Position numbers and translations under genes: made by a program. A DNA stretch of 64,000 bases from Collimonas arenae (GTDB lineage Bacteria; Pseudomonadota; Gammaproteobacteria; Burkholderiales; Burkholderiaceae_D): contig NZ_CP013233.1 of NCBI RefSeq assembly GCF_001584165.1, positions 2,364,620 through 2,428,619 on the forward strand, read 5' to 3'. Below are positions 10,126 through 19,883 of the stretch, in pieces. The notes below the pieces were generated by a model. That model made no database searches. It saw only the letters and a program-made list of their open reading frames with translations, and was not told the DNA's origin. Numbering within the stretch: position 1 is the stretch's first letter; every line of letters begins with the position of its first letter.

Positions 10126-12650
10126 AACCGATGGGGAGTGCCCAGATGGGAGGCAGCTCTGTTGGAACTACTTTAGGCGTAAGCACCCCAGTAGGAAGCA
10201 CCCCAGTAGGAAGCACCTCAGTTGGAAACACCGCAACGGAAAGCACCCCAGTAGGAAGTGTCCCAACAGGAGGCGCCCCAGTGGGAGATTCCCCAACGGT
10301 CCGCGTTTTCTCGCATCCAGGCGCTCCACTTACCCTATCGGATCTCAAGGCTCTCAAGGCGTACGTCGACCAAGGCAGGCAGCCGTGGAAGTCTGCCTAC
10401 GACCTGTTGGCGAAGGATGGCAAGGCCCAGCTCACCTACGGCATGGCTGGTCCGTTCGCGAAAGTGAGTCGCGCCCCCAACGAGAATCTCTGGCCTTGGC
10501 GCAACGACATGGTCGCGATCTGGAATCTCTCGCGGATGTGGTATTTCACCCAGGACGATCGATACGCGAAGAAGGCGCGCGAGATCCTGATGGCGTGGGC
10601 CACCACCCAGACTGAGTTCTCGGGTCGCGAGTCGATGCTCGATCTGGGCGACTATGCTTATCTGTTCGTGGGCGGCGCGGACATCCTGCGCGGCACATGG
10701 TCGGGCTGGACGGAGGCCGACACGGCGACCGTTAAGAAGTACTTCAAAAATGTCCTGATACCAGCATCGAACCCCTACGGAGAAAGCCAGTTCGGCGCTG
10801 CCAACAAAGGCGCACTGGCCCTCGCCGCTCTTGGACTGATGGCGATCTACAACGACGACGCCGAGGCGCTGGACAAGGTCGTTTATCAGACCCGCACGCT
10901 CGCCCATATTGGACTGCGCAATTCCAACGACATCGGCATGCTAGGCGACTACCTCCGCGACCAAGGGCACGCCTATGGGCAGCTCAAGTCGCTGACCATG
11001 CTCGCCGAGGCGCTCTGGAAACAAGGTATCGACATCTATTCTGATCTTGACGACCGCCTGCTGGTGGCAGGCGAATATTTCGCGAGGGTGAACGAGCTCG
11101 TCCCAACGACAGCCTTACCTTTCGGCACCACCGATCGCTACTACCTCACCGACATCACCGGGCACGGCTGGAACGGTGCCAATGGCGGGAACATAGCGCT
11201 CAATCAGATTTATGGCGCCTACGTCCTCCGCAAGGGCCTCCAGGCACCCTTCATCGCGCAGAGACGCCTCTGGATGCCGGTGGACGGCGACAGCTTCATG
11301 TTCCTCAAGGACTCCGACACCTCGAAGGCGACGCCCGGGTCGAAGCTTCCCCTCCCCTCGACCACCTCGATCACCTCTGGATTCAGTAGTGCTGATATCG
11401 GAGGTGCCACCCCGGCCGGCACGGCCACTTACTCCGGCGGCAAGTGGACCGTGGAGGGAGGTGGCGCCGATATCTGGGCCGCAAACGACAGTTGCCACTT
11501 CACCTACAAGGCCATCACCGGCAACGGCGCCATCATTGCGAAAGTCGAGTCAATCCAGAACACCAGCCTGTCCGCAAAGGCTGGCGTGATGATGCGCACC
11601 AGCCTTGAGCAAGGGGCTCCCCGCGCCTGGATGGCCATCACCAACAAAAACCAGGCCGAACAGAATATGCCGAAGCTCGCGGTGTATGGTGGGACAAACT
11701 ACGGGAACAAAGCCTTCGATATCGCCAGTTCCACGCCCTCGTACTGGGTGAAGCTCGAGCGCATCGGGAACATCATCACCGGCTACGTTTCTCCCGATGG
11801 CACCAACTGGGCCGCCACCGATGTCGGCCGCATCGACGCCCCCGTTCCCGACACGATCTATGTCGGTCTTGTGGTCTCCTCAGCCGCCAATGGCACCCTG
11901 AACAGCTCCACCTTCAGCAACGTCCAGATCACCGGCGGCGACGGCGGTGCACCGATCGCCACCCCCGCGGCGCCCGCCATGCTGCTCGCCTCGCCTGGCG
12001 ATGGCGCCGTCCCGCTGCACTGGCAGCCTTCCTTTGGCGCCACCAGCTACACGGTCAAACGCTCCACCTTCAGCGGTGGACCATCCTCAACCATCGCGTC
12101 GGGTGTCAGCGGCAGCAGTTACACGGACAAGTCGGTGATCAACGGCACGACCTACTACTACACCGTCACGGCAACTAACTCCGCAGGCACGAGCGGTAAT
12201 TCTCCCGCGGACAGCGCCACACCGGTTCGTCCGATGGTGTACGTCGCCACGGGCGGCACCGCCAACGACAGTGCGAACAACCCGACCAACGCCAGAAGCG
12301 CCTTCGACCAAAACTCGGCGACGCAATGGTTCTACTCGGGCGTCAGCGGCTGGCTGCAGTATGACCTCGGCCGCGCGGAGATCGTCCAACGCTATACAGT
12401 CATCAGCTCCAACGACAAGGTCGCGCGCGATCCAAAGAACTGGCAGTTCCAGGGCTCCAACGACGGCATTAACTGGACGACGCTCGACACGCAAAGCAAC
12501 CAGGCGTTCGCCGAACGCTTCCAGCTGAAAAACTACGCGGTCGCAAGCCCGGCCTCCTATCGCTACTACCGGCTCAACATCACGGCCAATAATGGCGACA
12601 GCACATTTACGGATCTCGCAGAATTTGGGCTGTTCGCCTCCAAACCGTAG
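10053..12650 (+). CDS. Alginate-lyase-family lipoprotein with FnIII and discoidin (F5/8C) modules
   Basis: The ATG at 10053 starts a lipoprotein signal (Cys22 in ILSAC) that is a near copy of the neighbouring gene's; the frame extends 24 codons upstream, but that part lies in the repeated 5' region. After a linker of TPVGS-like repeats, residues about 80-440 match the alginate_lyase family ('LWPWRNDM', 'DYLRDQGHAYGQ'). Next come a beta-sandwich of about 190 residues resembling DUF1349/laminin-G-like modules, a FnIII module and a C-terminal F5/8 type C domain ('LQYDLGRAEIVQRY'). Codon use of the body appears more GC-ending than its neighbours, hinting at transfer. Expected role: cleavage of a uronic-acid-containing polymer at the cell surface. 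Confidence 0.78.
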   Translation: MTSALRKHLFITISACAILSACGGEPMGSAQMGGSSVGTTLGVSTPVGSTPVGSTSVGNTATESTPVGSVPTGGAPVGDSPTVRVFSHPGAPLTLSDLKALKAYVDQGRQPWKSAYDLLAKDGKAQLTYGMAGPFAKVSRAPNENLWPWRNDMVAIWNLSRMWYFTQDDRYAKKAREILMAWATTQTEFSGRESMLDLGDYAYLFVGGADILRGTWSGWTEADTATVKKYFKNVLIPASNPYGESQFGAANKGALALAALGLMAIYNDDAEALDKVVYQTRTLAHIGLRNSNDIGMLGDYLRDQGHAYGQLKSLTMLAEALWKQGIDIYSDLDDRLLVAGEYFARVNELVPTTALPFGTTDRYYLTDITGHGWNGANGGNIALNQIYGAYVLRKGLQAPFIAQRRLWMPVDGDSFMFLKDSDTSKATPGSKLPLPSTTSITSGFSSADIGGATPAGTATYSGGKWTVEGGGADIWAANDSCHFTYKAITGNGAIIAKVESIQNTSLSAKAGVMMRTSLEQGAPRAWMAITNKNQAEQNMPKLAVYGGTNYGNKAFDIASSTPSYWVKLERIGNIITGYVSPDGTNWAATDVGRIDAPVPDTIYVGLVVSSAANGTLNSSTFSNVQITGGDGGAPIATPAAPAMLLASPGDGAVPLHWQPSFGATSYTVKRSTFSGGPSSTIASGVSGSSYTDKSVINGTTYYYTVTATNSAGTSGNSPADSATPVRPMVYVATGGTANDSANNPTNARSAFDQNSATQWFYSGVSGWLQYDLGRAEIVQRYTVISSNDKVARDPKNWQFQGSNDGINWTTLDTQSNQAFAERFQLKNYAVASPASYRYYRLNITANNGDSTFTDLAEFGLFASKP
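10175..10290 (+). repeat. 15-bp tandem repeats encoding TPVGS-like linker
   Basis: Degenerate 15-bp units around 'ccagtaggaagcacc' encode STPVG/STSVG/SVPTG steps in the linker between lipidated Cys and lyase domain. The units are more diverged than those at 3020-3145. Confidence 0.8.
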
Positions 12651-12962
12651 TGAACCCGATACTCGATTGACGCCAGGAGAATGCGAGTAACGGGGAGCTC
12701 GCGACCGGTTTCCTCGCAATGCCGGTCGCGAACGCCAACCTCATCACGATCATCAAGACGTTGTCTCAGAAAACGGAAAAATCGCATGCTTAGCTTGGAG
12801 TTAAGGGTGCAACGTTGGCTGTGATAAAGATATCTGGCGACTTATCACCTGAGAAGTCATTTTTTCCAGAATGCATTGGGCTGAAAATACTTGGGCGGCT
12901 CGGATGATCATCCAAAGCAAGTCAATGGCGCACGAGGCCACGTCTTTTTGCAGGAAATGTTA
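12651..12962. other. Intergenic, no gene recognised
   Basis: About 310 bases between convergent genes. No strong terminator hairpin or recognisable coding pattern; an antisense frame overlapping the lyase 3' end is rejected as a shadow. Confidence 0.35.
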
Positions 12963-13742
12963 CTACTTCGGATCCAGTCCGCTATTGCTCACATCTGCGC
13001 GCGCCTCGGGCGACGCCAGGTAGCGGATCAGTGCACGAGCGGCATCCGGATGCTTGGCGCCAACGGGAATGCCGGCTGAGAAGGTGGTGATGCTTTGCAC
13101 CTGCTCTGGAATCTTGCCGACAAACTCAATGCCCTTCACTGGCAGAATTTCGCTTACCTGCTGAAAGCCCAGTTCGTATTCGCCGCTGGCCACCAGCGTT
13201 GCGACCGGGATTTTCTGAATCATGTGCGCTTTGGGCTTAACCTGCTCTTCAATGCCCAGTTTCTTGAACAGCTCGCGTTCAATGTAGACACCGCTTGCAC
13301 TATCGGAGTAGGCGATCGATTTCGCATGCAGTAGGGCCGACTTCAACTCCTCCACCGTGCGAATGTCCGGCTTTGTGCTGCCAGCCTTGATCGCCACGCC
13401 GATACGGGAATCGGCCAGGTCGACGCGACTGTCGGCCATCACCTTGCCCTGCTTGATCAGATCGCCCAAGGCATAGCCGACCATGATGACGACGTCGGCC
13501 GGCTCGCCCCGCTCCAGGCGGTTGGGAATGGCTTCCGGCGCCTTGCCCATTGACGGCCCCCAAGCGGTTACCAACGTGTGACCTGTAGCCGCTTCAAATT
13601 TTGGCTGTAATGCTTTATAGGCGGCGGTAAAGCCGCCCGAATTCATCACATTGATTTCATCCGCTTGCGTCGCACCGGACCACAAGGCAAGGCTGAGCAA
13701 GCTGAGAGCGAATAGCCGGGACAGGATCTGTTTGATATGCAC
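12963..13742 (-). CDS. Molybdate-type ABC substrate-binding protein
   Basis: The GTG at 13742 is preceded by AGGAG at 8-nt spacing and starts a classical Sec signal (about residues 1-28, ending ATQADE). The mature part is a type II periplasmic binding fold: 'VMNSGGFTAAYKALQPKFEAATGH' at its N-terminus, 'ERGEPADVVIM', 'KSIAYSDSASGVYIERELFKKLGI' and 'QQVSEILPVKGIEFVGKIP', as in ModA-like proteins. No permease or ATPase follows, so the partner transporter is not in view and the ligand (oxyanion or organic acid) is unknown. A LysR gene lies about 280 bp upstream on the same strand. Confidence 0.75.
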   Translation of the reverse strand: MHIKQILSRLFALSLLSLALWSGATQADEINVMNSGGFTAAYKALQPKFEAATGHTLVTAWGPSMGKAPEAIPNRLERGEPADVVIMVGYALGDLIKQGKVMADSRVDLADSRIGVAIKAGSTKPDIRTVEELKSALLHAKSIAYSDSASGVYIERELFKKLGIEEQVKPKAHMIQKIPVATLVASGEYELGFQQVSEILPVKGIEFVGKIPEQVQSITTFSAGIPVGAKHPDAARALIRYLASPEARADVSNSGLDPK

Positions 13743-14022
13743 GATTTTTTCTCCTACTTTTCTAAATTCAATAACTAGCGAGTTTGGCGAGTTATTATCA
13801 GGAACGTAATTGCTAAAGTAAAATGCAGAATTCTTTACCTTTAATGCGCCACAAGCATCAATCGGGAATTTGGCCACTGCGTTTTGAGTGAAGCGTCCTG
13901 CAGATCATGGAGATGGTGGCAGAACAAGGTAGTGGCTGGGCGCGACGCTGAATGTTCGCGACTAACGCTGTCGCGCCGCGCGTCTAGTTGGAGGGAGAGA
14001 CTTGGTACGACATACTGGTGCA

Positions 14023-14931
14023 CTATTGTCGCGATCGTCGCGGCGAGGTTTTTTCGATCATCTGGTACAACTGGCGTGCCGAAGGCGGTAGCTCATGCCC
14101 GCGTCGGCGAATCAGCCCAACTGTCCGATCTACGCTCGGCTCCACTAACTGCACCGATGTGAGTGTGGCATGCTCGCCTTGCGGCATGGATAGCCGAGGC
14201 ACGACCGCAACACCAAGTCCGGTTTCCACCATGCCCAACAAGGTCGATACATGCCTGGCCTCATAGCACCAACTCAGTCTTACATCTGTATTTGCCAGCG
14301 CCAGATCCATCAACAATCGATTGCCACTACTCTTGTCTACTGTCATAAAGTCATGTTGTCCGAGTTCCGCCCAAGTCACTTTACGTTTTTTTGCGAGCGG
14401 ATGATCGCGTCGGCAAGCCGCAACGAAAGACTCTTTCAAAATCACCTGGAAATCGATCGCAGGCTCCTGTGTGCCGATAATATTTATGCCGAAATCCGCC
14501 TCGCCGCGCGCTACGCTTTCCAACACCGCGTTGGCACTGTCGTCGATGATACGCACGCGAATTTTCGGGTATTGCTCACGGTAAGCCCGTAGCACATTCG
14601 GCAAAAAATAATAGACCGCCGACGGAACGCAGGCAATAACGACTTCACCAACTTGCGATGCGGCCACTTCATGCATGCTAAGCAAAGAATTTTCAAGGTC
14701 GTCGAGCAATGTGCGTGCCTTGCGGGAAAAATCTTTACCTACTGCGGTCAAGCTGACACTGCGTGTCGTCCGTTCAAACAGCCTTACCCCCAGGGCAATT
14801 TCAAGTTTTTCCACACGTCGACTGAGTGCCGGCTGCGACAGGTGTATCGAATCTGCCGCCGCGCGAAAGCTGCCTAGTTCGGCTACAGCGACAAAGGCGC
14901 GCAAATCGCCTAAATCAAAATTCATGTTCAT
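14023..14931 (-). CDS. LysR-family transcriptional regulator
   Basis: 302 residues. The N-terminal winged HTH has the standard 'FDLGDLRAFVAVAELGSFRAAADSIHLSQPALSRRVEKLE' pattern (residues 4-43), and the effector domain follows ('LLSMHEVAASQVGEVVIACVPSAVYYFLP'). It may control the substrate-binding-protein gene downstream, by proximity only. Confidence 0.85.
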   Translation of the reverse strand: MNMNFDLGDLRAFVAVAELGSFRAAADSIHLSQPALSRRVEKLEIALGVRLFERTTRSVSLTAVGKDFSRKARTLLDDLENSLLSMHEVAASQVGEVVIACVPSAVYYFLPNVLRAYREQYPKIRVRIIDDSANAVLESVARGEADFGINIIGTQEPAIDFQVILKESFVAACRRDHPLAKKRKVTWAELGQHDFMTVDKSSGNRLLMDLALANTDVRLSWCYEARHVSTLLGMVETGLGVAVVPRLSMPQGEHATLTSVQLVEPSVDRTVGLIRRRGHELPPSARQLYQMIEKTSPRRSRQ

Positions 14932-15312
14932 AACGCATCAATCACAAGAAATTTTGCAAAATACAGATCGATACGATAACGAGAAACTCTATCCATGGCA
15001 AGTCACCCTTACCGGGAGTAGCAACAAGGGCCCAGAGCTGAAATCCTGCGCAAAGCAGCGATCAATCGAGAACTGCTCACAGCTCATCGAAGTGCAAAAG
15101 AGCGGCTCTCTATTTCTTGTGCCATTCAGGGCAGCGACCTAATTCAATGTGCCTATAGGCAGTGTTGAATTAAAGTGAATTTTCGGAAGCCATTTTTCAT
15201 CATCGCTAATGAGTGCGGCTGCCGTTCGGATGCAGGCAATAACGTCACGCTGTTGTAGCATTTGACCACTATCATTCCTTCGTTTTTTTCCTTATAAATG
15301 AAGGCATAGAAA
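14932..15312. other. Divergent intergenic region, no gene recognised
   Basis: About 380 bases between the LysR gene (minus) and the PAP2 gene (plus). It should carry both promoters; no operator could be identified. Confidence 0.4.
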
Positions 15313-17286
15313 ATGCAACTACAACAATCCTTTCTACACCGCCCGCTGGTGCTCGCCATCGGCGCAACGTTAGCATTAGCAGCTTGCGGTGGCGGATCAG
15401 ATCAATTAAGTACTCCGCAATCTACGTCATCGGCGATAGTCATTCCGCCAGCGCCGGCAGATCCTGGCTTTGTCGATACCGCGCCAGCTGCTGCATCAGT
15501 ACCTGCTTTTGTCGATAATGTCGCGAGCAACCAGCGTGGAGACGCGCGTTATGCAACCCTGGAAACGAATGCCGGGGTACGTCTTTTGGCAGGCTTCAAG
15601 GCAATCTGGCAGCCACTCACCGATATTGTTGACGCCGGTGTTACTGCTCCCGCGGTTGGCAATTTCCCTGCGATTGTGCCGTCAACCTGGACCGGCATTC
15701 CGAACGATGGCACCCCTGGCGGCACGGTACTCAATGCAGCCGTGCACAGCGCGAACATCCAGTATGTAGTTACAGCGACGTCTAATCGCACTTCAGCTCA
15801 GGCAACGGCCGCTTATTTGGACGATCGACGTGGCAAGGGATATAGCGTCACCGATGGCATGGGACCACTGACGACGGCATGGCGCCAAGTAGCGCAACAG
15901 ACCACAAGCATTACGACGGTCCCTGCCGACGCGACTACTGTTTTGTACAATGACAGCGGGAATAATACCGGTGTCGGCGGCAACGCCAATCCGGCATTTG
16001 GTGGAGTTGTGGATTTTATCAACACCATGGGAAACAATGGATCAACAGAACCCGCCAAACGCTTCTATAAATATGCTCGGCCATTTCGTTGGAGTAGCAG
16101 TGTAGCCGTCGTACCTGCTCTTGTTCCAGCAGAGAGCTCTACACCTGCAACCGATGGCGGTTTTACCAGCGGTCATTCGGCGGAGGCTACCCGCGACGCA
16201 GTGGCGATGGCCTATGCTGTTCCCGAGCGATTTCAAGAGATTATCAGCCGTGGCTTGGAGCTAGGAGAAAACCGGATCTTGGCCGGTATGCACTCGCCGC
16301 TGGACGTGATGAGCGGACGCGTACTTGGTCAAGCCGTGGTTGCCGCCAACCTGATCGACCCAGCCAACGCGACAGCAAAAGCTACCGCGGTGACGCAGGC
16401 TCACACGGCGCTTATGGCGCAAACCAATACAACACCCGATACCTTTAATGCTTTTGCCCACTCTGTTAGCGCTACCACAGATCGGTTTGCTGACTATGCA
16501 ACCAACAAGGCAAATTATTTGCGCCGCCTGACCTACGGCTTTACGCAAATAGCCACAACTACAACGCCTGCGATCGTACCCAAAGGTGCAGAAGTGTTAT
16601 TAGAGACGCGATTGCCTTACCTCAGCGATGATCAGCGTCGCGTGGTGCTGAAAACGACGTCCATTGCCTCTGGATATCCGGTGTTGGACGACCCGGAAGG
16701 CTGGGGACGCCTCAATCTTTTTGCCGCAGCTGACGGATATGCCGCCTTCAATGGAAATGTTGTGGTGTCGATGGATGCAAGCAAGGGAGGCTTTTACGCA
16801 GCTGATAATTGGCGTAACGACATATCAGGTGCAGGCAAGTTAACGAAGCAAGGAAGCGGGCTTCTCAAGTTAAGTGGGAATAACACCTGGAGCGGTGGCA
16901 CGCAGCTGGAGGCAGGGACATTGGAGGGAGATTCCGTGTCAGCCTTTGGCGCGGGCGATGTGTACGTTGCCGGCGGGACGCTGGCAAGCAATGCATCTGG
17001 TGCACTGAGCATTCTCGGGAAATATACGCAACTGCCAAGCAGCACATTGGAACTGAATATAGGGAGCGGTCAGCAAGGAACAGTTGCTGTCGTAGGGAAT
17101 ATAACCATTGCCGGCGGCACTCTTCACATCAAATTCCAAGGTGGGTATAAACCGGCCGTTGGAGAAACGATCCACGTCATCACCGCCGCAAATTTTAAAG
17201 GGAAATTCGATACGATTTCTGTAGACGGCTTCACTGCGGTCCCGCTATACAGCAATACTGGGTTGTTATTGCGTATTACTGCTTGA
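15313..17286 (+). CDS. PAP2-superfamily phosphatase lipoprotein with C-terminal autotransporter-type beta-strand tail
   Basis: 657 residues, intact. A lipoprotein signal (lipobox LAAC, about residue 25) precedes a PAP2 acid phosphatase/haloperoxidase-like domain with the three signature blocks in order: 'KRFYKYARPFRW', 'TSGHSAEA' (a variant of PSGH) and 'NRILAGMHSPLDVMSG' with the catalytic His and Asp. From about residue 490, 'GAGKLTKQGSGLLKLSGNNTWSGGTQLEAGTLEG' blocks match the autotransporter-associated beta-strand repeat (passenger-type), yet no translocator barrel follows. The expected activity is hydrolysis of a phosphomonoester at the cell surface. Confidence 0.8.
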   Translation: MQLQQSFLHRPLVLAIGATLALAACGGGSDQLSTPQSTSSAIVIPPAPADPGFVDTAPAAASVPAFVDNVASNQRGDARYATLETNAGVRLLAGFKAIWQPLTDIVDAGVTAPAVGNFPAIVPSTWTGIPNDGTPGGTVLNAAVHSANIQYVVTATSNRTSAQATAAYLDDRRGKGYSVTDGMGPLTTAWRQVAQQTTSITTVPADATTVLYNDSGNNTGVGGNANPAFGGVVDFINTMGNNGSTEPAKRFYKYARPFRWSSSVAVVPALVPAESSTPATDGGFTSGHSAEATRDAVAMAYAVPERFQEIISRGLELGENRILAGMHSPLDVMSGRVLGQAVVAANLIDPANATAKATAVTQAHTALMAQTNTTPDTFNAFAHSVSATTDRFADYATNKANYLRRLTYGFTQIATTTTPAIVPKGAEVLLETRLPYLSDDQRRVVLKTTSIASGYPVLDDPEGWGRLNLFAAADGYAAFNGNVVVSMDASKGGFYAADNWRNDISGAGKLTKQGSGLLKLSGNNTWSGGTQLEAGTLEGDSVSAFGAGDVYVAGGTLASNASGALSILGKYTQLPSSTLELNIGSGQQGTVAVVGNITIAGGTLHIKFQGGYKPAVGETIHVITAANFKGKFDTISVDGFTAVPLYSNTGLLLRITA

Positions 17287-17602
17287 TGACGTTGATTCAG
17301 CGCGGCGCTCTTGAGGTTGTGGAAAGCACTCCCTGCCTACCGGAATTTTTTTACGTTGCTCTTTATCGCGGGGAGCGCAAAAGCGCGTTCATCTCCTCCA
17401 TATTGATGCTGGCTCAGGAGCGTTGCGATTTAAATGACATGGATTCTGCATCGACGTGAAGGAGGCACGTTGAGCGCGTTCGCAACTGCTCTCATCCGAT
17501 TTGCGACAGATCCAGTGCGGATCATCACGAAGTTACAACGGCTAACTTTGGGACGGCATTTTCCCCGGCAGCGTCGGATGATGACTAATATCTCCCGCCA
17601 GC
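17287..17602. other. Intergenic between convergent genes, no gene recognised
   Basis: About 315 bases; a short plus-strand frame has no recognisable pattern, and no clear hairpin with a T-run was found. Confidence 0.35.
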
Positions 17603-19834
17603 CTACTCTGCGGCCAATTTACGTCGCGTAATACGCGCCAGGCGCCAATCCAGCGTCGCCCATTGAATCTGCCCATCCAGATACTTCACTATATCGTCGT
17701 CGACGGCCGCTCTTAACATGCCGGCCACTTCAAAGCGCTCATTCGGAACACAGACCATATCCACCGCATATCCATTCAAGACGTCCTGCTCCAGACCGCG
17801 CCAATTGTCTTGAGTGAACAGCGGCGTGATGTAATACCAACAGGAATAATCCAATTGATTGAATTTATCAACGACTGCATTGCGGATCTCACGGCTGCCG
17901 ATTTCAACATACACAACAGGACGATGGCGTGCGATTGCGTTGGTTGCGCCATCAAGCAACTCCAGCTCACAGCCTTCGACGTCAACCTTAATGAAATCGA
18001 GTCGTTCGAGGCATAAGGCATCCAATGTTGTGCAGTGCACCCGTTCCGTCTTGTCTGTCCAATGCCACTTCAATGAAGCGCTGCCAAAATTCCGTTCCTG
18101 ATGAGGATCCAGCAGCGGAAACGCCACCTCTCCTACCTCGGCTCCCACAGCTTTTTGCAACGTCGTCACGTTGGTGCATGCGTTAATTACCAGATTGGTA
18201 CAGAGCAGATGAAAGACATGGCGTTCCGGTTCGAAAGCTATTACGGCTCCCGCACCGGTAACCTTTCTGGATAACCAAACCGTATGCGAACCAAGATTGG
18301 CTCCAGCTTCGATCACGGTATCTCCGGCACCAACAATCTGTCCGAACAATGCAATCTTTGGCTCGGACCATTCGCCATACATCTCCAGACTGCGCCCTAC
18401 ATGGGTATCGTGACGGTTGACGAAGAATTTCCCGTGCCGCCCTTCTGTCGGAATGAAAACGGATTGCTCGCGGGATATGCGCGCGGTAGCCGTTTTCTGC
18501 TCAATCCGCTGGACGTCGCTGCGCATCACGATCACACGGAAGCGATCGGGGTAGCCCATGTAATGCAGCATGAAAGTGTCCGCATCGTAGAGAGCCGGAT
18601 GCGAGTTGAACGATACGCAATCGGAAAGCGGCATCACGGCGGCCCCGCCCGCTTCTTGCCATGCCTCAATGAAAAACCGCTGATCGCCGCCGGAAGCATA
18701 GACCCCACTTTTGTCCAGCACGGCTTCAATCAGGGATTGAACCCGCTCCAGGTACGCACGACACATAGGCGTGTTGGAAAATGCCATGAAACCGCTATTA
18801 AAAGCATGGCCTGAAATGTCGCGTGCAAACGTGACGGGATTACCCTGTACGATTGATTCGAGCGGGCGTGTCAGGTCGTGTATCAAAATGTCGGCATCAA
18901 CCCACACAACCTGCTCATGTTCGTCGAAGTGGTTCAGTAACAGGGCAGCTTTGACCCAGTTGCCGGCGACGGCTTCGCGCATATCTGTCGGCAAATCCCG
19001 ATAGATGTGATGCGAGTATCCGTGGTGCAAACAATACGCCGTAATGTTAGCTTCGGAAATGGCGGCGTAGCGCCGTATGTTCGGCGTGTAACTGGTTATC
19101 AATGCAACTGACTTGCCCGGGTTGATAACCTCATATGCCGATTGCGTCGTTTGGATCGAATCAATATCGTCAAACAGCTTGCCATTTCGCGCTCGAACCT
19201 GGTTGAGATAACCGATGAAAATCGCAACGAGTCTGGCGTCGTATGTGTTTTCATGGACAGTCGGGTTGAATGACAGTACGAATGCGGACAGCTCGGGCAA
19301 GTGATGGCCGAATGGCGTGAAAAGTAAAATGGCGCGATGACGTTCCCCAATAAGCTGATCGTGCGGATGTGCAGATATCCCCTCCAGCTCCGCATGCATC
19401 CATCGATTGGCCATTCTGTCGGAGATGTTGCGCATTCGATCCAAAATATCGTCAACCATGCGCAATGCCTGCGCGCCCGCCCTCAAAATAAAAAAACTGC
19501 CGTCAGGGCGATGATGAAATGCGCACTGTGCGAACCAATACTCCGCGTTGCCAATCACATCCGGAATCGACAACGGTGCGTAAACCGCTGCCGACTCGTC
19601 TGAAAAAACCAGGATGGCATCTGCTGGCGCCGAAGACAGAATCTTGCGAACCAAACTGTACTTGTAAAGCAAAAGGGTGCGACAACCGTTATCTGGACTG
19701 GCAATTACATGTGTGAGATGTCTGTAGCCATACGTCGAACAGTAGGCGCGATGGTTTTCCTGTACTTCCTTGTGATGGGCGGTGAGCAGGATGGAATGAA
19801 AATAGACAGGGCTTGAATTCACGGCTGGCATCAA
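17603..19834 (-). CDS. Multidomain glycosyltransferase / FkbM-type methyltransferase
   Basis: 743 residues. Residues about 10-230 and 243-470 are two related segments resembling the galactosyltransferase GMA12/MNN10 group; the second carries 'VVWVDADILIHD' (311-320), a DxD-type metal/sugar-nucleotide site, and 'NSGFMAFSN'. The first has 'LVFSDESAAVY' in the corresponding place and may be degenerate. Residues about 480-680 form an FkbM-type SAM methyltransferase ('VIEAGANLGSHT' binding loop, 'FIKVDVEGCELELLDGA'). The arrangement suggests glycan transfer and O-methylation. It follows the DUF2827 gene by 49 bp, probably in one transcript. Confidence 0.75.
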   Translation of the reverse strand: MMPAVNSSPVYFHSILLTAHHKEVQENHRAYCSTYGYRHLTHVIASPDNGCRTLLLYKYSLVRKILSSAPADAILVFSDESAAVYAPLSIPDVIGNAEYWFAQCAFHHRPDGSFFILRAGAQALRMVDDILDRMRNISDRMANRWMHAELEGISAHPHDQLIGERHRAILLFTPFGHHLPELSAFVLSFNPTVHENTYDARLVAIFIGYLNQVRARNGKLFDDIDSIQTTQSAYEVINPGKSVALITSYTPNIRRYAAISEANITAYCLHHGYSHHIYRDLPTDMREAVAGNWVKAALLLNHFDEHEQVVWVDADILIHDLTRPLESIVQGNPVTFARDISGHAFNSGFMAFSNTPMCRAYLERVQSLIEAVLDKSGVYASGGDQRFFIEAWQEAGGAAVMPLSDCVSFNSHPALYDADTFMLHYMGYPDRFRVIVMRSDVQRIEQKTATARISREQSVFIPTEGRHGKFFVNRHDTHVGRSLEMYGEWSEPKIALFGQIVGAGDTVIEAGANLGSHTVWLSRKVTGAGAVIAFEPERHVFHLLCTNLVINACTNVTTLQKAVGAEVGEVAFPLLDPHQERNFGSASLKWHWTDKTERVHCTTLDALCLERLDFIKVDVEGCELELLDGATNAIARHRPVVYVEIGSREIRNAVVDKFNQLDYSCWYYITPLFTQDNWRGLEQDVLNGYAVDMVCVPNERFEVAGMLRAAVDDDIVKYLDGQIQWATLDWRLARITRRKLAAE

Positions 19835-19883
19835 AAAGTGGTCGCGGTTGTAAGGATTTGAGCGCGTTTAACAGTATTCCGGT

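Noticed and set aside
12566..12787. Possible transposase remnant on the minus strand downstream of the lyase gene
   Set aside because: Arg-rich frame with no transposase motif or terminal repeats; mostly a shadow of the lyase 3' end.
16462..16478. TGTTAGCGCTACCA as a second LacI-type operator
   Set aside because: Imperfect palindrome inside the PAP2 coding sequence; most likely chance.
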